Shown here: positions 8,536 through 17,064 of the stretch, piece after piece | How positions within the stretch are numbered: position 1 is the stretch's first letter | Layout: the number at the start of each line of letters is the position of its first letter | Source of the DNA: a bacterium | GTDB lineage: Bacteria > Vulcanimicrobiota > Xenobia > Xenobiales > JADMJV01 | Length of the DNA: 42,250 nt | Reading direction: 5' to 3' | Assembly (NCBI GenBank): GCA_018780265.1 | Contig: JADMJV010000077.1 | Span: 1-42,250 of the forward strand | The notes under the pieces: model-generated | The model's input: the letters and a program-made list of their open reading frames with translations, nothing else | Database searches by the model: none | What the model was told of the DNA's origin: nothing | Made by a program: the position numbers and the translations under genes

Positions 8536-10306
8536 GCTGCAGCAGCAACTGCCGATTCCCTTCACTGATATCCTGTTTCAGCAGGGGCTCCACCGTCCAG
8601 CCAGGCATGATCTGATCGATCACTTCCAGTTCTCGCCAATAGAGCAACGCCCGTAGCCTGTGCTCCAAATAAAGATCGGATGGATCCGTGTTGCTGTAGA
8701 GTTGGCCCAGCAACTGACACAACTGCGACTCGGTCAGTCGCGAATCGCCGTCTTCCAGAGTCAACACCGCCAGCGTTGCGCCGGGTGGGACCCATTGAAA
8801 AGGCGGCCCGGTCTGGGGGGCTTCCCAGCCATCCAACCAGGCCCAATTGGTATAGCGCCACACCTGCCCGGGCCGACCATCGGCGCGCAAATTCAAGCCG
8901 ATTTGGGCATCGAAAAGCATAGGGGTGCACCGAAAAAAGAGGGGCTCGTCCAGAATTCGATTTCCTTTGGATAGGCGAGGCGCTCCTCGACCCTGAAAAA
9001 ACACAAACTCCCTTTGCACCGGAAAGAGCAAAGAAAGTAAACCGTCATGAGGGTTGGGCCTGGCCAGCACGGGACTGCCATCATCCAGACTGCCCTCAAC
9101 CGGTTCTCCCGGGTGGGTGACTGGCAGGTATCCCAGTCGCCGATAGGCACGGCTGGCACAGGCCACCGAAACCTCACCGGGGCCCAACGACCAGGACTCG
9201 AGTGGGACCATCTCTCCTCCGCTCCACCGCACCTTAAAGTCCGGTAACTGGTGGGTAACCTGTTGACGATAGCTCCACAGCGTTATGGCAAGATCGGGAA
9301 CGTTGAGGAGCGCCTTCATCCCCTGGCCAGCATACAAGTTTGCCAATACGGCCAGTTGCGACTCATTGATCCAACAAGGTAGGTAGCGTAACAGTTGGGA
9401 AAGGGCGGCGTCCTCCACCAGCGCTTCCATGGTCATATCGGTCTTAAAGTCGTCGCACCAGATCAGGATCTGACAACCGCCCTTTGGCAACTGACGAAAG
9501 CGGAGGGGGTAGGCAACTCCAGCCGCAATCAACAGCGTTTGTTGAATAGGGCTCTCTTCTCCCAGCAAAATGACTCCGCGCATAGATGCCAGGTCGGGCA
9601 CGTCCAGTTGCCCTTCCAATCTGGCCGGAGCCGGGCCCTCAGGTGCTCCGCCGTTAATGGTCAGGCAGGTCAAAGGGGAATCCATCCAGGGCAAGAGCTG
9701 CCTGGCTTGATCCACATGCAGTGTTGGGGGGCCGAAGCAGCAGCGCTTTTGCAAAAGCGAACTCACCGCTTGCCGGCTGCGTAAGGCTCTAGAATCGAAG
9801 AGAAACCGGAAAAGATTCCAACTTCCCCCCTGCACAATCAAGCAGTGGCAGTTTGGATCAGCTCCGCCTTTGATTCGCTGCCAGCCATTTCGGCTCAAAA
9901 CAAGCCGGTCGATGCAACCCGTGACGTGCAGTTGAACGTCGCCGCAATGCAGGTTCTGCACCAGATTGAGAGCCATTCCCAGGTGCTGCAAGCGGGCGTC
10001 CCCAGTCTCCACCGACCCCTTGGAAAGCACACTGTGAACACGCTGTAGTTGGGCCGAATCGATCGGTTGTCCGTCGAACTCCAACCGAAATCCTCCAGAA
10101 ACAGGGCTCAAATCAAAGCGGGTAGCCCCACCCAGAGTAGCCGCCGAGAGCAGACTGAGCACAAAATTCTCGGGGTTGCGCAACTGATGCCTGGCCAGCT
10201 TCTGCATGCGTCGGTCGAGATCAATGGTAAACTTTCCTTGACTATCCAACTGGGCGCCATCGTAGAGAGCGGCCAGGTACTCATCGAGCGATTGAGCTTC
10301 TTTCAT
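8525..10306 (-). CDS. Degenerate Hsp90/GHKL-like protein of unknown function
   Basis: 593 residues starting at ATG 10306, which overlaps the GNAT stop (ATGA). The N-terminus (GKFTIDLDRRMQKLARHQ, then NPENFVLSLLSAATLGGAT, then FRLEFDGQPIDSAQL) follows the order of the HtpG/Hsp90 ATP-binding fold: an alpha helix with E..N..D, then D-G-x-G. Here the helix Glu and Asn that bind Mg-ATP are replaced (LLSAATLG instead of ELLQNAVDA), so it is likely a pseudo-ATPase. The remaining 450 residues are unfamiliar, with many strands and several Trp-rich stretches (GQVWRYTNWAWLDGW). The Hsp90 resemblance is my inference. No signal peptide or membrane span is seen. Confidence 0.6.
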   Translation of the reverse strand: MKEAQSLDEYLAALYDGAQLDSQGKFTIDLDRRMQKLARHQLRNPENFVLSLLSAATLGGATRFDLSPVSGGFRLEFDGQPIDSAQLQRVHSVLSKGSVETGDARLQHLGMALNLVQNLHCGDVQLHVTGCIDRLVLSRNGWQRIKGGADPNCHCLIVQGGSWNLFRFLFDSRALRSRQAVSSLLQKRCCFGPPTLHVDQARQLLPWMDSPLTCLTINGGAPEGPAPARLEGQLDVPDLASMRGVILLGEESPIQQTLLIAAGVAYPLRFRQLPKGGCQILIWCDDFKTDMTMEALVEDAALSQLLRYLPCWINESQLAVLANLYAGQGMKALLNVPDLAITLWSYRQQVTHQLPDFKVRWSGGEMVPLESWSLGPGEVSVACASRAYRRLGYLPVTHPGEPVEGSLDDGSPVLARPNPHDGLLSLLFPVQREFVFFQGRGAPRLSKGNRILDEPLFFRCTPMLFDAQIGLNLRADGRPGQVWRYTNWAWLDGWEAPQTGPPFQWVPPGATLAVLTLEDGDSRLTESQLCQLLGQLYSNTDPSDLYLEHRLRALLYWRELEVIDQIMPGWTVEPLLKQDISEGNRQLLLQLRQ

Positions 10307-10992
10307 CGGGACATTTCGTATTGCCGGGCCACTTCGCGCCATCCCAGGCCGATCAGTTGCTGGTAGAGGGGGCTGCCCACCGGCTCATTGCTCACCCGCA
10401 ACGTCCCCACTACCGGCAAATCCCCCCAACAAGCGCCCGGGCCCACCTGATGGATCAGGTTGCCCCGATAGACCAGCGAACCTTTCACGACCCTCAGGTC
10501 GGCCAGGCGGGCCAGCGATTCTGACTCGCGTTGCCAACAGGGAGAACCGGCCGGTTGAATCTCCTGGTGGGGCGGTCCGGCTGGCCCCTCGAGCACGGCC
10601 AGTTGCCGAGTGACTTCGAAGCCGGCCCGACGGTAAGTTGCCTGCGCTTTCAAATTGCCCGTCAGCACCTCAAGCTGCACGCAGTCAGCCTGCAAACCCT
10701 CGAGGCAGGCTCGCAGAAGGGGCAAACTGAAGCGCCTGCCCCGATAAGCCGGAGCGATGCCAAATCCGCCGATCCAGGCCCGCTGACCGCGCAGCGCCAG
10801 CAAAGACAAAGCCACCACTCCCCGACGGTCAACCCACAAGGGGGAGCGCTGCGGGTCTATCTGATGTGCATGGAGATGCTCGACCACCCACTCTTGGCTG
10901 ACCTGGAAGGGCATCGTATAGTCTTGATAGACCAGGTTGAGAGCATGAGTCTGTTGCTCCAGAGAGAGGTCGGAAAAGTGAAGATACTGCAA
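10303..10992 (-). CDS. GNAT-family N-acetyltransferase
   Basis: A 229-residue protein with one GNAT domain. Motif A is read as WIGGFGIAPAYRGRRFSLPL (acetyl-CoA pyrophosphate loop R-G-R-R-F-S), followed by VQLEVLTGNLKAQATYRRAG, the motif B helix with the Asn and Tyr typical of the family. The initiation codon is TTG at 10992; no ATG is available before the domain begins. The C-terminal 70 residues may be a second, degenerate half. It acetylates an amine on an unknown substrate. It is coupled to the Hsp90-like gene downstream by ATGA, and its 5' end faces, and may overlap, the divergent FG-GAP-like gene. Confidence 0.8.
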   Translation of the reverse strand: MQYLHFSDLSLEQQTHALNLVYQDYTMPFQVSQEWVVEHLHAHQIDPQRSPLWVDRRGVVALSLLALRGQRAWIGGFGIAPAYRGRRFSLPLLRACLEGLQADCVQLEVLTGNLKAQATYRRAGFEVTRQLAVLEGPAGPPHQEIQPAGSPCWQRESESLARLADLRVVKGSLVYRGNLIHQVGPGACWGDLPVVGTLRVSNEPVGSPLYQQLIGLGWREVARQYEMSR

Positions 10993-11520
10993 GACCCAAA
11001 CCTATTCTGGAGCGGTGGGCTCATGACCCTGCTGCTCAGCAGCGCCGGCTTCGCCCAGCCAGCGTCCATAAGGCAACGGCAGTTGCTGCCCACGGCCCCT
11101 CTGCGGGCCCATTGGAAACATCTGCAATTTACCCCGATGGTAGAAACCGATTGTCGACCCGGCATGCTAAAAAGCTACAAATTCTCCGACCGACAGCTTC
11201 CCTGGGCCGTTTTGGGCGACTTCAACGGAGACGGAAAAACCGACCTGGTGGTCGACGGCCACTCGGGCGCCCACTTCCTGCGCCTGGCCTTTCTCTCTCC
11301 CGGCTACACGGTTACGGTGGTCGAGAAGGGCCAGTGGACTGCGGGTGACCACTGGACCTACCTGAAGCACATGCCGCCCGGCGTCCACGACATGCCCATC
11401 GGCGATCAGAAAACCGTGACCCTGAAGAGCGATGCGTTCTGCGAGGTATTCCCGGAGAAAGCAGCCATTATGCACTATTGGAAGGGCGGCAGGTTCCAAG
11501 AATACTACCTTTCCGACTAA
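10978..11520 (+). CDS. Exported protein with one FG-GAP/VCBS-like calcium loop
   Basis: 180 residues if GTG 10978 is used (GAGG 8 bases upstream). An ATG at 11023 with GGAG 10 bases upstream is the alternative and would avoid overlap with the divergent GNAT start. The longer form gives a better signal peptide, with a hydrophobic stretch ending LLLSSAGFAQ before the mature part. The mature protein contains AVLGDFNGDGKTDLVVDG, a DxNxDxKxD calcium-binding loop of the FG-GAP/VCBS type, which normally occurs in multiple copies. Only one is seen here. It is probably periplasmic or surface-exposed. The role is unknown. Confidence 0.7.
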   Translation: MKILQDPNLFWSGGLMTLLLSSAGFAQPASIRQRQLLPTAPLRAHWKHLQFTPMVETDCRPGMLKSYKFSDRQLPWAVLGDFNGDGKTDLVVDGHSGAHFLRLAFLSPGYTVTVVEKGQWTAGDHWTYLKHMPPGVHDMPIGDQKTVTLKSDAFCEVFPEKAAIMHYWKGGRFQEYYLSD

Positions 11521-11624
11521 AGTGTCGGGCAGGCGACGCTCCGGACCCCATCTCCCCTTTTGGGATGCCGCTTGACCTTGCGGGAGGGGCGGGAACTCGT
11601 TTTGCTTTGATAGAATTGACGCTC

Positions 11625-12260
11625 ATGCGGAACTCTTTCCTACTGATCGTCCTGTGTCTGTTGGCCGGCTGCGGCGGCCCCAAAATCCCCAAAGCAGAAC
11701 AAGAGAAGCAGGCCAAAACCCGAGACTGGGAAGCCAGGCTGAAGGCAACAGCGGAATCCATTTACCTGGACGACCTGGCTGCGGTGACGGAAATCCTCAC
11801 CCTGAGCCAGCAAAAAGTGCAAGACCTGAAAGAAGATACCTACATCGCCGGGCAGCTCCAGGCCTCGCTACCTTTGCTGAAGGTTAGCCAAAGCGGAGGC
11901 GGGGTTGACTTGCTGCTGCCGGTGAAGTTGGGATCCACCACGTTTTCCCAAAACATGGCGGATTTGCAGCAACACCAGAGAGAGTCCCTGGCTGGCATGC
12001 TCGAGCCCGGCCTCTCGGCCCTTATGAAGCGCCACCTGGTGAGCCTCAAAACCGAGGTCCGACTGGAGATGTACAGCCGACAGGGTTTCAAGATCAAGGA
12101 AGTTGTGGAGTCCGGTCAGTTCGACATGGCGGGTGTGGAGAAGCTGGTCCAAAGCCAAAACATCCAGCCCGGGCAACCCGTACCCAAGGCCGAACTGGTG
12201 AAACTCTACCGCAAACTCAGCGACAACTGGTCCAAGTTTGACTTAACTCGCATGCGCTAG
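11625..12260 (+). CDS. Lipoprotein of unknown function
   Basis: 211 residues. The start ATG 11625 is followed by a classic lipoprotein signal (MRNSFLLIVLCLLAGCGG) with lipobox LLAGC, so the protein should be lipidated at Cys and anchored to a membrane. The mature part is charged and mostly helical (QEKQAKTRDWEARLKATAES), with a possible coiled coil and no enzymatic motif. The open frame extends upstream to 11478 but overlaps the previous gene. It lies 104 bases after the FG-GAP-like gene and converges on the GspF cluster. Confidence 0.8.
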   Translation: MRNSFLLIVLCLLAGCGGPKIPKAEQEKQAKTRDWEARLKATAESIYLDDLAAVTEILTLSQQKVQDLKEDTYIAGQLQASLPLLKVSQSGGGVDLLLPVKLGSTTFSQNMADLQQHQRESLAGMLEPGLSALMKRHLVSLKTEVRLEMYSRQGFKIKEVVESGQFDMAGVEKLVQSQNIQPGQPVPKAELVKLYRKLSDNWSKFDLTRMR

Positions 12261-12280
12261 GATCTTCAGTCTCGTACGGC

Positions 12281-12301
12281 GTCCTGGCTATAACCCAGGA
12301 C
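12281..12301. terminator. Hairpin between convergent genes
   Basis: A perfect 7-base stem GTCCTGG/CCAGGAC with a 7-base loop sits 20 bases after the lipoprotein stop and 38 bases before the end of the convergent GspF-like gene. No T-run follows on either strand, so it is a possible bidirectional terminator or mRNA-end structure rather than a standard rho-independent terminator. Confidence 0.4.
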
Positions 12302-12338
12302 TTGTCCTACCCTGCAGGGGGGACACCCTCAAAACTCT

Positions 12339-13217
12339 TTAGTCCACTATGAACTGGGTGAATGAGGAATAACTCAGCCAAAAAGCCAACTGAACCAACA
12401 GCACAATCAGCCCCACCAGCACCATGGCCGACGGCTGAATCATGCTCACCAGATTCTCGATCTCCTGTTGCAACTGCGCATTCATGGTTTCGCAAGTATC
12501 GGCCAGCGCCGAAGCCAGATCTTCGCGATCCTCGCCAGCCTGCACCCCGGCCACTACCATAAAATCAAAACAGCTGTTTTCCAACAGCGAAGAGAGCGAA
12601 GAACCGGCGCTCACCCCTTGACTTAAAGCCTGGGCCTGCCGGCCCAACTCGGGATGTTCCAGGCCTTCAGCGGCCACCTTCAGAGCACTCGGCAAATCTA
12701 GTCCAGCCGCCAAAAAGTGGCGGAGACAGTTGCACCACAGCGCTTGCTCGGCTCGTCCGCGCATGCGCAAACTCAACCAAGACCCCAGGCGGCGCGATTG
12801 CGAGCCGCCTGCATAAATCCACAGCCCACCCGCCAGGATCACGACGCTGGCCAGCAACCGGGCCGGCCAGGCCAGCATCCAGCTCATCCCGGGCGGTACG
12901 TGGCGGCCATCCATCTGCATAATCTGTTCGGCCAACTGAGGAGTTGTCCAGGCCAACATCACCAGCAACAGAGCCAAAATCAACACCAGCAGACGCGGGT
13001 AGAGCAGAGCCAGGCGAGCCTGGTTGCGCAGCCGCTCGCTGAGAAGGCAATGGCCGGCTAAATTGCGCAACATCTTTTGCGGTTCGGGCGTCTGACGGGC
13101 GGCCTCAATCCAGGCACTCAGGGCCGGAGTGCGATACTGCTCGGACAATTCTTGCCAGGGCTGGCCTGTTTGGCAAAGTACGGCCAGCCGCTGCAGTTCG
13201 TGGCTCAGTCGGCTCAC
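12339..13217 (-). CDS. GspF/PilC-like inner membrane protein (third of three)
   Basis: 292 residues from GTG 13217, whose GTGA overlaps the previous stop. The GspF fold is recognised from the amphipathic helical domain with GLDLPSALKVAAEGLEHP and LSQGVSAGSSLSSLLENS (family: G..l..AL..a.......G..l...l), followed by VAGVQAGEDREDLASALADT and a C-terminal membrane pair ending ILLVQLAFWLSYS-like sequence. Hydrophobic segments lie near residues 75-100, 120-140 and 265-285. It is expected to be a platform protein that contacts the assembly ATPase and pseudopilins. It is shorter than full-length GspF (about 400), because the N-terminal domain is reduced. Confidence 0.82.
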   Translation of the reverse strand: MSRLSHELQRLAVLCQTGQPWQELSEQYRTPALSAWIEAARQTPEPQKMLRNLAGHCLLSERLRNQARLALLYPRLLVLILALLLVMLAWTTPQLAEQIMQMDGRHVPPGMSWMLAWPARLLASVVILAGGLWIYAGGSQSRRLGSWLSLRMRGRAEQALWCNCLRHFLAAGLDLPSALKVAAEGLEHPELGRQAQALSQGVSAGSSLSSLLENSCFDFMVVAGVQAGEDREDLASALADTCETMNAQLQQEIENLVSMIQPSAMVLVGLIVLLVQLAFWLSYSSFTQFIVD

Positions 13218-14173
13218 ATCGATCCAATCAAGGCCAGAACTGGCGACAAGACGATCAGCAGCATCCCCAGCGTCAGTCCACCGATATAAAGAATGAAGCC
13301 GGTCTGCAGCGAGATCAACAGCAATTGCGATTGAAAGCGAAGGGTCTCGCCCAGGCACTGGCACGCCAATTCCAACGATTCCTGACTCTGGGCCTGGCGC
13401 TCACACTGCAACCACAGCCAGCGAGCCGTCGGACTCCACAGGGTCAAAGTGGGCAGGCACTGCTCCAGCTCGCTGCCCCGCTCCATCTGATCAGCCACCT
13501 GCAAGAGTTGCTGGCGCAGGGGTTGAATCACCACCGCTCCACTGGCAACGCGGATGGCCTCGGGAAAGCTGTAGTGGCTCCTCAAGGCCAGTCGCAACCA
13601 GGTCAGAAAGGCCAGACATTGATCGCTTTTCAGTTGGGCGCTGGCGATCGGAATGAAATTTGAGCGCAGCCGGGGCGAGCGCAGAGAGAGAACCGCAACC
13701 ACCGGAAGCATAACCAGCACGGGAGCCACTCGCATCACCCAGGCCGAAGCCACGCAGATGGTCTCATAGAGGGCCCCGGTGCCGGCTCCGAAATTCACCA
13801 CCAGGTAGGTCTGAAAAAGGTAGCTCACCAACAGCAGGACGGTGATCGCTCCGCCCAGTAGCAGGCTGGGGTAGATCAACAGGCCGGCCCAACGACGCCG
13901 CTGCGAATCGCGGGCCTCGATCATGCCGGCCGTAAGCTGTACCGCCTCGGCCAGATCGGAGCCCAGTTCGGCGATCAACAGCGGCAAGGCCTCGGCCGGA
14001 AGGGAGGGCACCAGGGCCAGCCCTTCAGGCCAACTGGCTCCAGCGTTCAGAGCCTGAGCGCAAGCCGTCCATTCGGGTTGACGCCGGGCCAGCCGCTCCA
14101 CGGCCACCACCAGTGGCACCTGTTGGCGCAGCAGCAAGGCCAGAGTGCGCAGCTGAGCGGTCAGGTGCTTCAT
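13214..14173 (-). CDS. GspF/PilC-like inner membrane protein (second of three)
   Basis: 319 residues from ATG 14173, overlapping the previous stop as ATGA. An N-terminal cytosolic helical domain (MKHLTAQLRTLALLLRQQVP, then ELGSDLAEAVQLTAGMIEA) matches the GspF pattern of a small domain ending in an invariant-like G.....L. Strong membrane segments follow: LLLGGAITVLLLVSYLF near residue 110, VLVMLPVVAVLSL near 165, and a C-terminal IGGLTLGMLLIVLSPVLALI. It probably forms a heteromeric platform with the two flanking GspF-like proteins. The longer frame to 14344 reads in the wrong frame of the upstream gene and is rejected. Confidence 0.82.
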   Translation of the reverse strand: MKHLTAQLRTLALLLRQQVPLVVAVERLARRQPEWTACAQALNAGASWPEGLALVPSLPAEALPLLIAELGSDLAEAVQLTAGMIEARDSQRRRWAGLLIYPSLLLGGAITVLLLVSYLFQTYLVVNFGAGTGALYETICVASAWVMRVAPVLVMLPVVAVLSLRSPRLRSNFIPIASAQLKSDQCLAFLTWLRLALRSHYSFPEAIRVASGAVVIQPLRQQLLQVADQMERGSELEQCLPTLTLWSPTARWLWLQCERQAQSQESLELACQCLGETLRFQSQLLLISLQTGFILYIGGLTLGMLLIVLSPVLALIGSM

Positions 14174-15591
14174 GGCAGGCTGGCCTCGCTCATCACCGAC
14201 ACCCCCATCTGGATCAGGGGGACAAAGATGGCGCAGGCCATGCACAAAACCAGCAGAGCGGTCAGGACATGAAACATGACCACCACCTGAGACTCGTGCT
14301 GAACCTGGCGTTCCGCCAACTGATTGGCCAAAATCACCTGGCATTCTTGCAACGACTCATTCAGCTGCTCATGGCGCTCGCCATACTCGATCAGGGCCAA
14401 AACTTCGCTGCAGAACAGCGCGGGAGACCGGGCCACCACCTGGGCCAGAGTGTGGCCTCGGCGGGCCAACTCCGGGTCCAAAGCCTGCCGGTAGGCCGAG
14501 TGGGTCACGCTATCCTGGCCCAACTCCAAAACTTCCTCCAGGGACTTCTCCAGACTGGCCCCTGCCGCCAGAGCGTAGATGGCCAGTTGCTGCTGCTCGG
14601 TCTGAATCAATGGCCAAAGCAAGGGGACTCGCTGCAGGCGATCACCCAGCCGTTGTAGCCCACCTGGCAGGCGCAACACCGGCAGGGTCACCAACAACAC
14701 CGCCAGACCCAGCAGCAAGAAGATAACCGTGCGCGCGCGCGAGGCCAGCACGAAATTCTCGATGTAGCCGAGACCTTGCATCAAGTCGAGCATGGAGTCG
14801 GTTGCGCCCCAGCCGAGAACGGCGATCACCGGCACCATCAGCAAGGGGCGCAGCAGTTGCAGGCGCTGGGGTCGGTTGCGCTCGATCAGAGAGATCTGCT
14901 GCAAGACCTGGCCCAGACGCTCGCTACGCTCCCCAAAACGAATCAAGGAAACCCACAGCGAAGGGAAAAAAGCCTGGGCGGCGACCGCTCCAGAAAGCAG
15001 CGAGCCTTGCCGCAAATCAAAAGCCAGATGGGCCAAGACCGTGGGAAAGCGATGCCGTTTACGACCGATATCGCTGATCGACTCCAGGTAGAGTTGATCC
15101 AAAGCCTCGGGCAGGGAAGCCTCCATCTTGACCACCACGGCCAACTGGCCGGCCAGCATAGCCCTTTGCCAGTTCTCCCCGGGCGTCACCAGGGGGTAGA
15201 CGAACCGAATCAGAGCAGACAGCACCAGGGCCAGCAGCCCGAAGGCCAGCGCCGTGACGTCGTCGCCGTGTTGCAAGAAAAAGCCAGGCACCATCGCCAC
15301 CACACACCATCGCAGATATCCAGACCACACGCCGGCGGCCCGCAGGCGCCCCCCTGCCGAAACGTGGGCGCGGCCGCTCAGTTGAGGTCGGGCGAATCTT
15401 GTCAGAGCCATAGGAATGGCCATGATCAGACCGCAGATCAGCAAGTAGAAGCTAAGAGTCCGGGCCGAGGTGGCTACCTGACTTTCGGGGAGTAACAGGT
15501 GAGGTAATGCCAGCAGCAAGCAGCCCGCATAAAACATCTTGGAGCAAGTCCAGAGCAGCTGGCTCAAGGGTATCGACCCGACTGCACGCAT
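14170..15591 (-). CDS. GspF/PilC-like inner membrane protein (first and largest of three)
   Basis: 473 residues from ATG 15591, which overlaps the upstream pseudopilin by 28 bases. A TTG at 15567 (TTGA overlap) would match the 4-base overlaps elsewhere in this operon and start at LSQLLWTCSK. Two GspF repeats are readable: VKMEASLPEALDQLY/LIRFGERSERLGQVL and AAGASLEKSLEEVLELG/LIEYGERHEQLNESLQ. The second matches the canonical G-E-x-S/H-x-x-L motif well. Several membrane helices lie at the N-terminus (FYAGCLLLALPHLLL, LICGLIMAIPMAL) and between the repeats, and one ends the protein. It is the likely core platform protein of the export machine. Confidence 0.85.
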   Translation of the reverse strand: MRAVGSIPLSQLLWTCSKMFYAGCLLLALPHLLLPESQVATSARTLSFYLLICGLIMAIPMALTRFARPQLSGRAHVSAGGRLRAAGVWSGYLRWCVVAMVPGFFLQHGDDVTALAFGLLALVLSALIRFVYPLVTPGENWQRAMLAGQLAVVVKMEASLPEALDQLYLESISDIGRKRHRFPTVLAHLAFDLRQGSLLSGAVAAQAFFPSLWVSLIRFGERSERLGQVLQQISLIERNRPQRLQLLRPLLMVPVIAVLGWGATDSMLDLMQGLGYIENFVLASRARTVIFLLLGLAVLLVTLPVLRLPGGLQRLGDRLQRVPLLWPLIQTEQQQLAIYALAAGASLEKSLEEVLELGQDSVTHSAYRQALDPELARRGHTLAQVVARSPALFCSEVLALIEYGERHEQLNESLQECQVILANQLAERQVQHESQVVVMFHVLTALLVLCMACAIFVPLIQMGVSVMSEASLP

Positions 15592-15905
15592 TCGGCCCGG
15601 CGGCACAAGCCTTTCACGGACAGCGCCCAGCCGTTGCCCTGGCGGCGTGTCTCCAGGCGGAACTTCGAGCCGTCTTCGAGGGGCGGCGAAACAAAGAGCA
15701 TTTCCTTGTTCCACCTTCGCTGGGCCAACATGGCCCGCCCAAAGCGCAAACCGGATTGGGCCATTTGCCGGGCCTGCAGGCCATCTCGGTAATGGCTCAA
15801 GCGGTGGCGCAAGGCGTCTTCCAAATTCAGCACCAACAGACCCAGCAAAAACGAAATGGCGGTCAGCCACAGAAAAGAAACCATGGAGAAACCGCGGCGC
15901 TTCAT
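15564..15905 (-). CDS. Pseudopilin-like protein lacking Glu5 (GspK/PilX-like minor pseudopilin)
   Basis: 113 residues. MKRRG/FSMVSFLWLTAISFLLGLL is a prepilin leader: basic residues, Gly before the cut, then Phe and a hydrophobic helix. Position +5 of the mature form, normally Glu, is Ser. The same loss occurs in tip minor pseudopilins (GspK type), which cap the pseudopilus. The C-terminal part is a short beta-rich head with two Cys (GLCRRAEC). The start ATG overlaps the previous stop (ATGA). Confidence 0.8.
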   Translation of the reverse strand: MKRRGFSMVSFLWLTAISFLLGLLVLNLEDALRHRLSHYRDGLQARQMAQSGLRFGRAMLAQRRWNKEMLFVSPPLEDGSKFRLETRRQGNGWALSVKGLCRRAECVQSGRYP

Positions 15906-16330
15906 GGTTGTAACTCCTGACGATATTCAAAGCGGCAGGGCCGGGGAGGGCCCTGGTAGCGAACCGGGGCATTCAGCTCAAAAACCAGGGTCAGTTGCTG
16001 GCCCTGGCGCAGAGCCAGAAAATCCCGCACCGGCCTGGCCAGAAGCCGGGCTTTGCCTAACCACAACTCGCTGCCGCGCCGCCGCAACTGCACTCCGTTG
16101 GCAAAGGTCAGGCCACTCTGGTCGGCCTCGATTCGGCAGCGCCCACTGGCCGCCATGTGGAAAATTCGGGCCGCGGCTCTCTGCGTCTCCAGCTTGAGAT
16201 CGGCTTGAATCTGAGCGGAGTGGTAGATTCGCAGAAGGCTGACGAAACTGACCACCAGAACCGAGGCCAGAATGCCGTATAGAAACAGCACAATGGAAAG
16301 TTCGACGAAGGTAAAGCCCCGGCGTTTCAT
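15902..16330 (-). CDS. Pseudopilin (GspH/GspJ-like, type IV prepilin signal)
   Basis: 142 residues. The class III signal is textbook: MKRRG/FTFVELSIVLFLYGILAS with Glu at mature +5. The globular part is beta-rich (SGLTFANGVQLRRRGSELWL) as in GspH/GspJ heads. It is processed by a prepilin peptidase that is not encoded in this window. ATGA overlaps exist at both ends, so it is made in step with its neighbours. Confidence 0.88.
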   Translation of the reverse strand: MKRRGFTFVELSIVLFLYGILASVLVVSFVSLLRIYHSAQIQADLKLETQRAAARIFHMAASGRCRIEADQSGLTFANGVQLRRRGSELWLGKARLLARPVRDFLALRQGQQLTLVFELNAPVRYQGPPRPCRFEYRQELQP

Positions 16331-17064
16331 GGCTGATTCATCCGCAACGTCTGCAGAGTGACTTTGCCGCCCCCTCCATAGCCAGCGGTGATCGTCAGCA
16401 ACTTGATCGGCGAAGGCGTCAAAGTGGGGCGCAACTGCTCATCCAGAAATTGCCCACGAACCCGCAGGGCATCGCCCGACCCCAGATAATCGACGCACAC
16501 CACCGCACCGGCCTTGAGGCCTGGCACAAACAACTGGTCGTCGGTAAAATTCCACGCCTTCACTGGCACCATCTCATCGCCCCGGGCCTGGCGCACGGCG
16601 GTCACCCGGCGCACTGGCTGGTCGCGCAGGGGGACGGGCTGGTCAGGGCCGGAGAGTCGATGAGCCTCCAGGCGTTCCTGACCGAAGAACTGGAAACTCA
16701 CCAGCACGTTCTGGTGGGCGTACTTCCCGTCTAGTTTGAGCCCCCCCGAGGTACCACGGAGCAGTTTGATCGGCTCAAAACTCCCCTGCAGAGGTCGTGC
16801 CTCAAGACTGTCGGGATCAAACTCCAGGGGTCCCAAGGGCAGCTCGCCCCGCGCGCCCACGCGCAACACCTGGGGAGGCAAACTGGCGTAGGGCACAGTC
16901 TGCAACCAGTCCAGTTCCTTCTGGGCCGACGTGGCCGCCCAGCGGAAATCTTCCTGAGCGCGCAGGCGCCGCACAGACTGCCAGATCCCCAAATGAGCAC
17001 TCAAATAGGTAGCCATCAAGGCGATGCAAATCATGATTTCGATCAAGGTGAAGGCCCTCTTCAT
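16327..17064 (-). CDS. Pseudopilin / prepilin-type N-cleaved protein (GspI/GspJ-like)
   Basis: 245 residues from ATG 17064 (the frame runs on to 17178 inside the kinase gene). The signal is MKRA/FTLIEIMICIALMATYLS: Ala instead of Gly before the cut, Glu at +5 and a long hydrophobic helix. The head is larger than in typical minor pseudopilins and includes VRRLRAQEDFRWAATSAQKE, the GspI/GspJ-like helix extension. The start overlaps the kinase stop (ATGA), so kinase and pilin are translationally coupled. Confidence 0.85.
   Translation of the reverse strand: MKRAFTLIEIMICIALMATYLSAHLGIWQSVRRLRAQEDFRWAATSAQKELDWLQTVPYASLPPQVLRVGARGELPLGPLEFDPDSLEARPLQGSFEPIKLLRGTSGGLKLDGKYAHQNVLVSFQFFGQERLEAHRLSGPDQPVPLRDQPVRRVTAVRQARGDEMVPVKAWNFTDDQLFVPGLKAGAVVCVDYLGSGDALRVRGQFLDEQLRPTLTPSPIKLLTITAGYGGGGKVTLQTLRMNQP

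Noticed and set aside
14170..15972. Longer start for the first GspF-like gene at 15972
   Set aside because: The extra 127 residues are the pseudopilin gene read in another frame, as shown by the intact prepilin signal in the overlapping frame.
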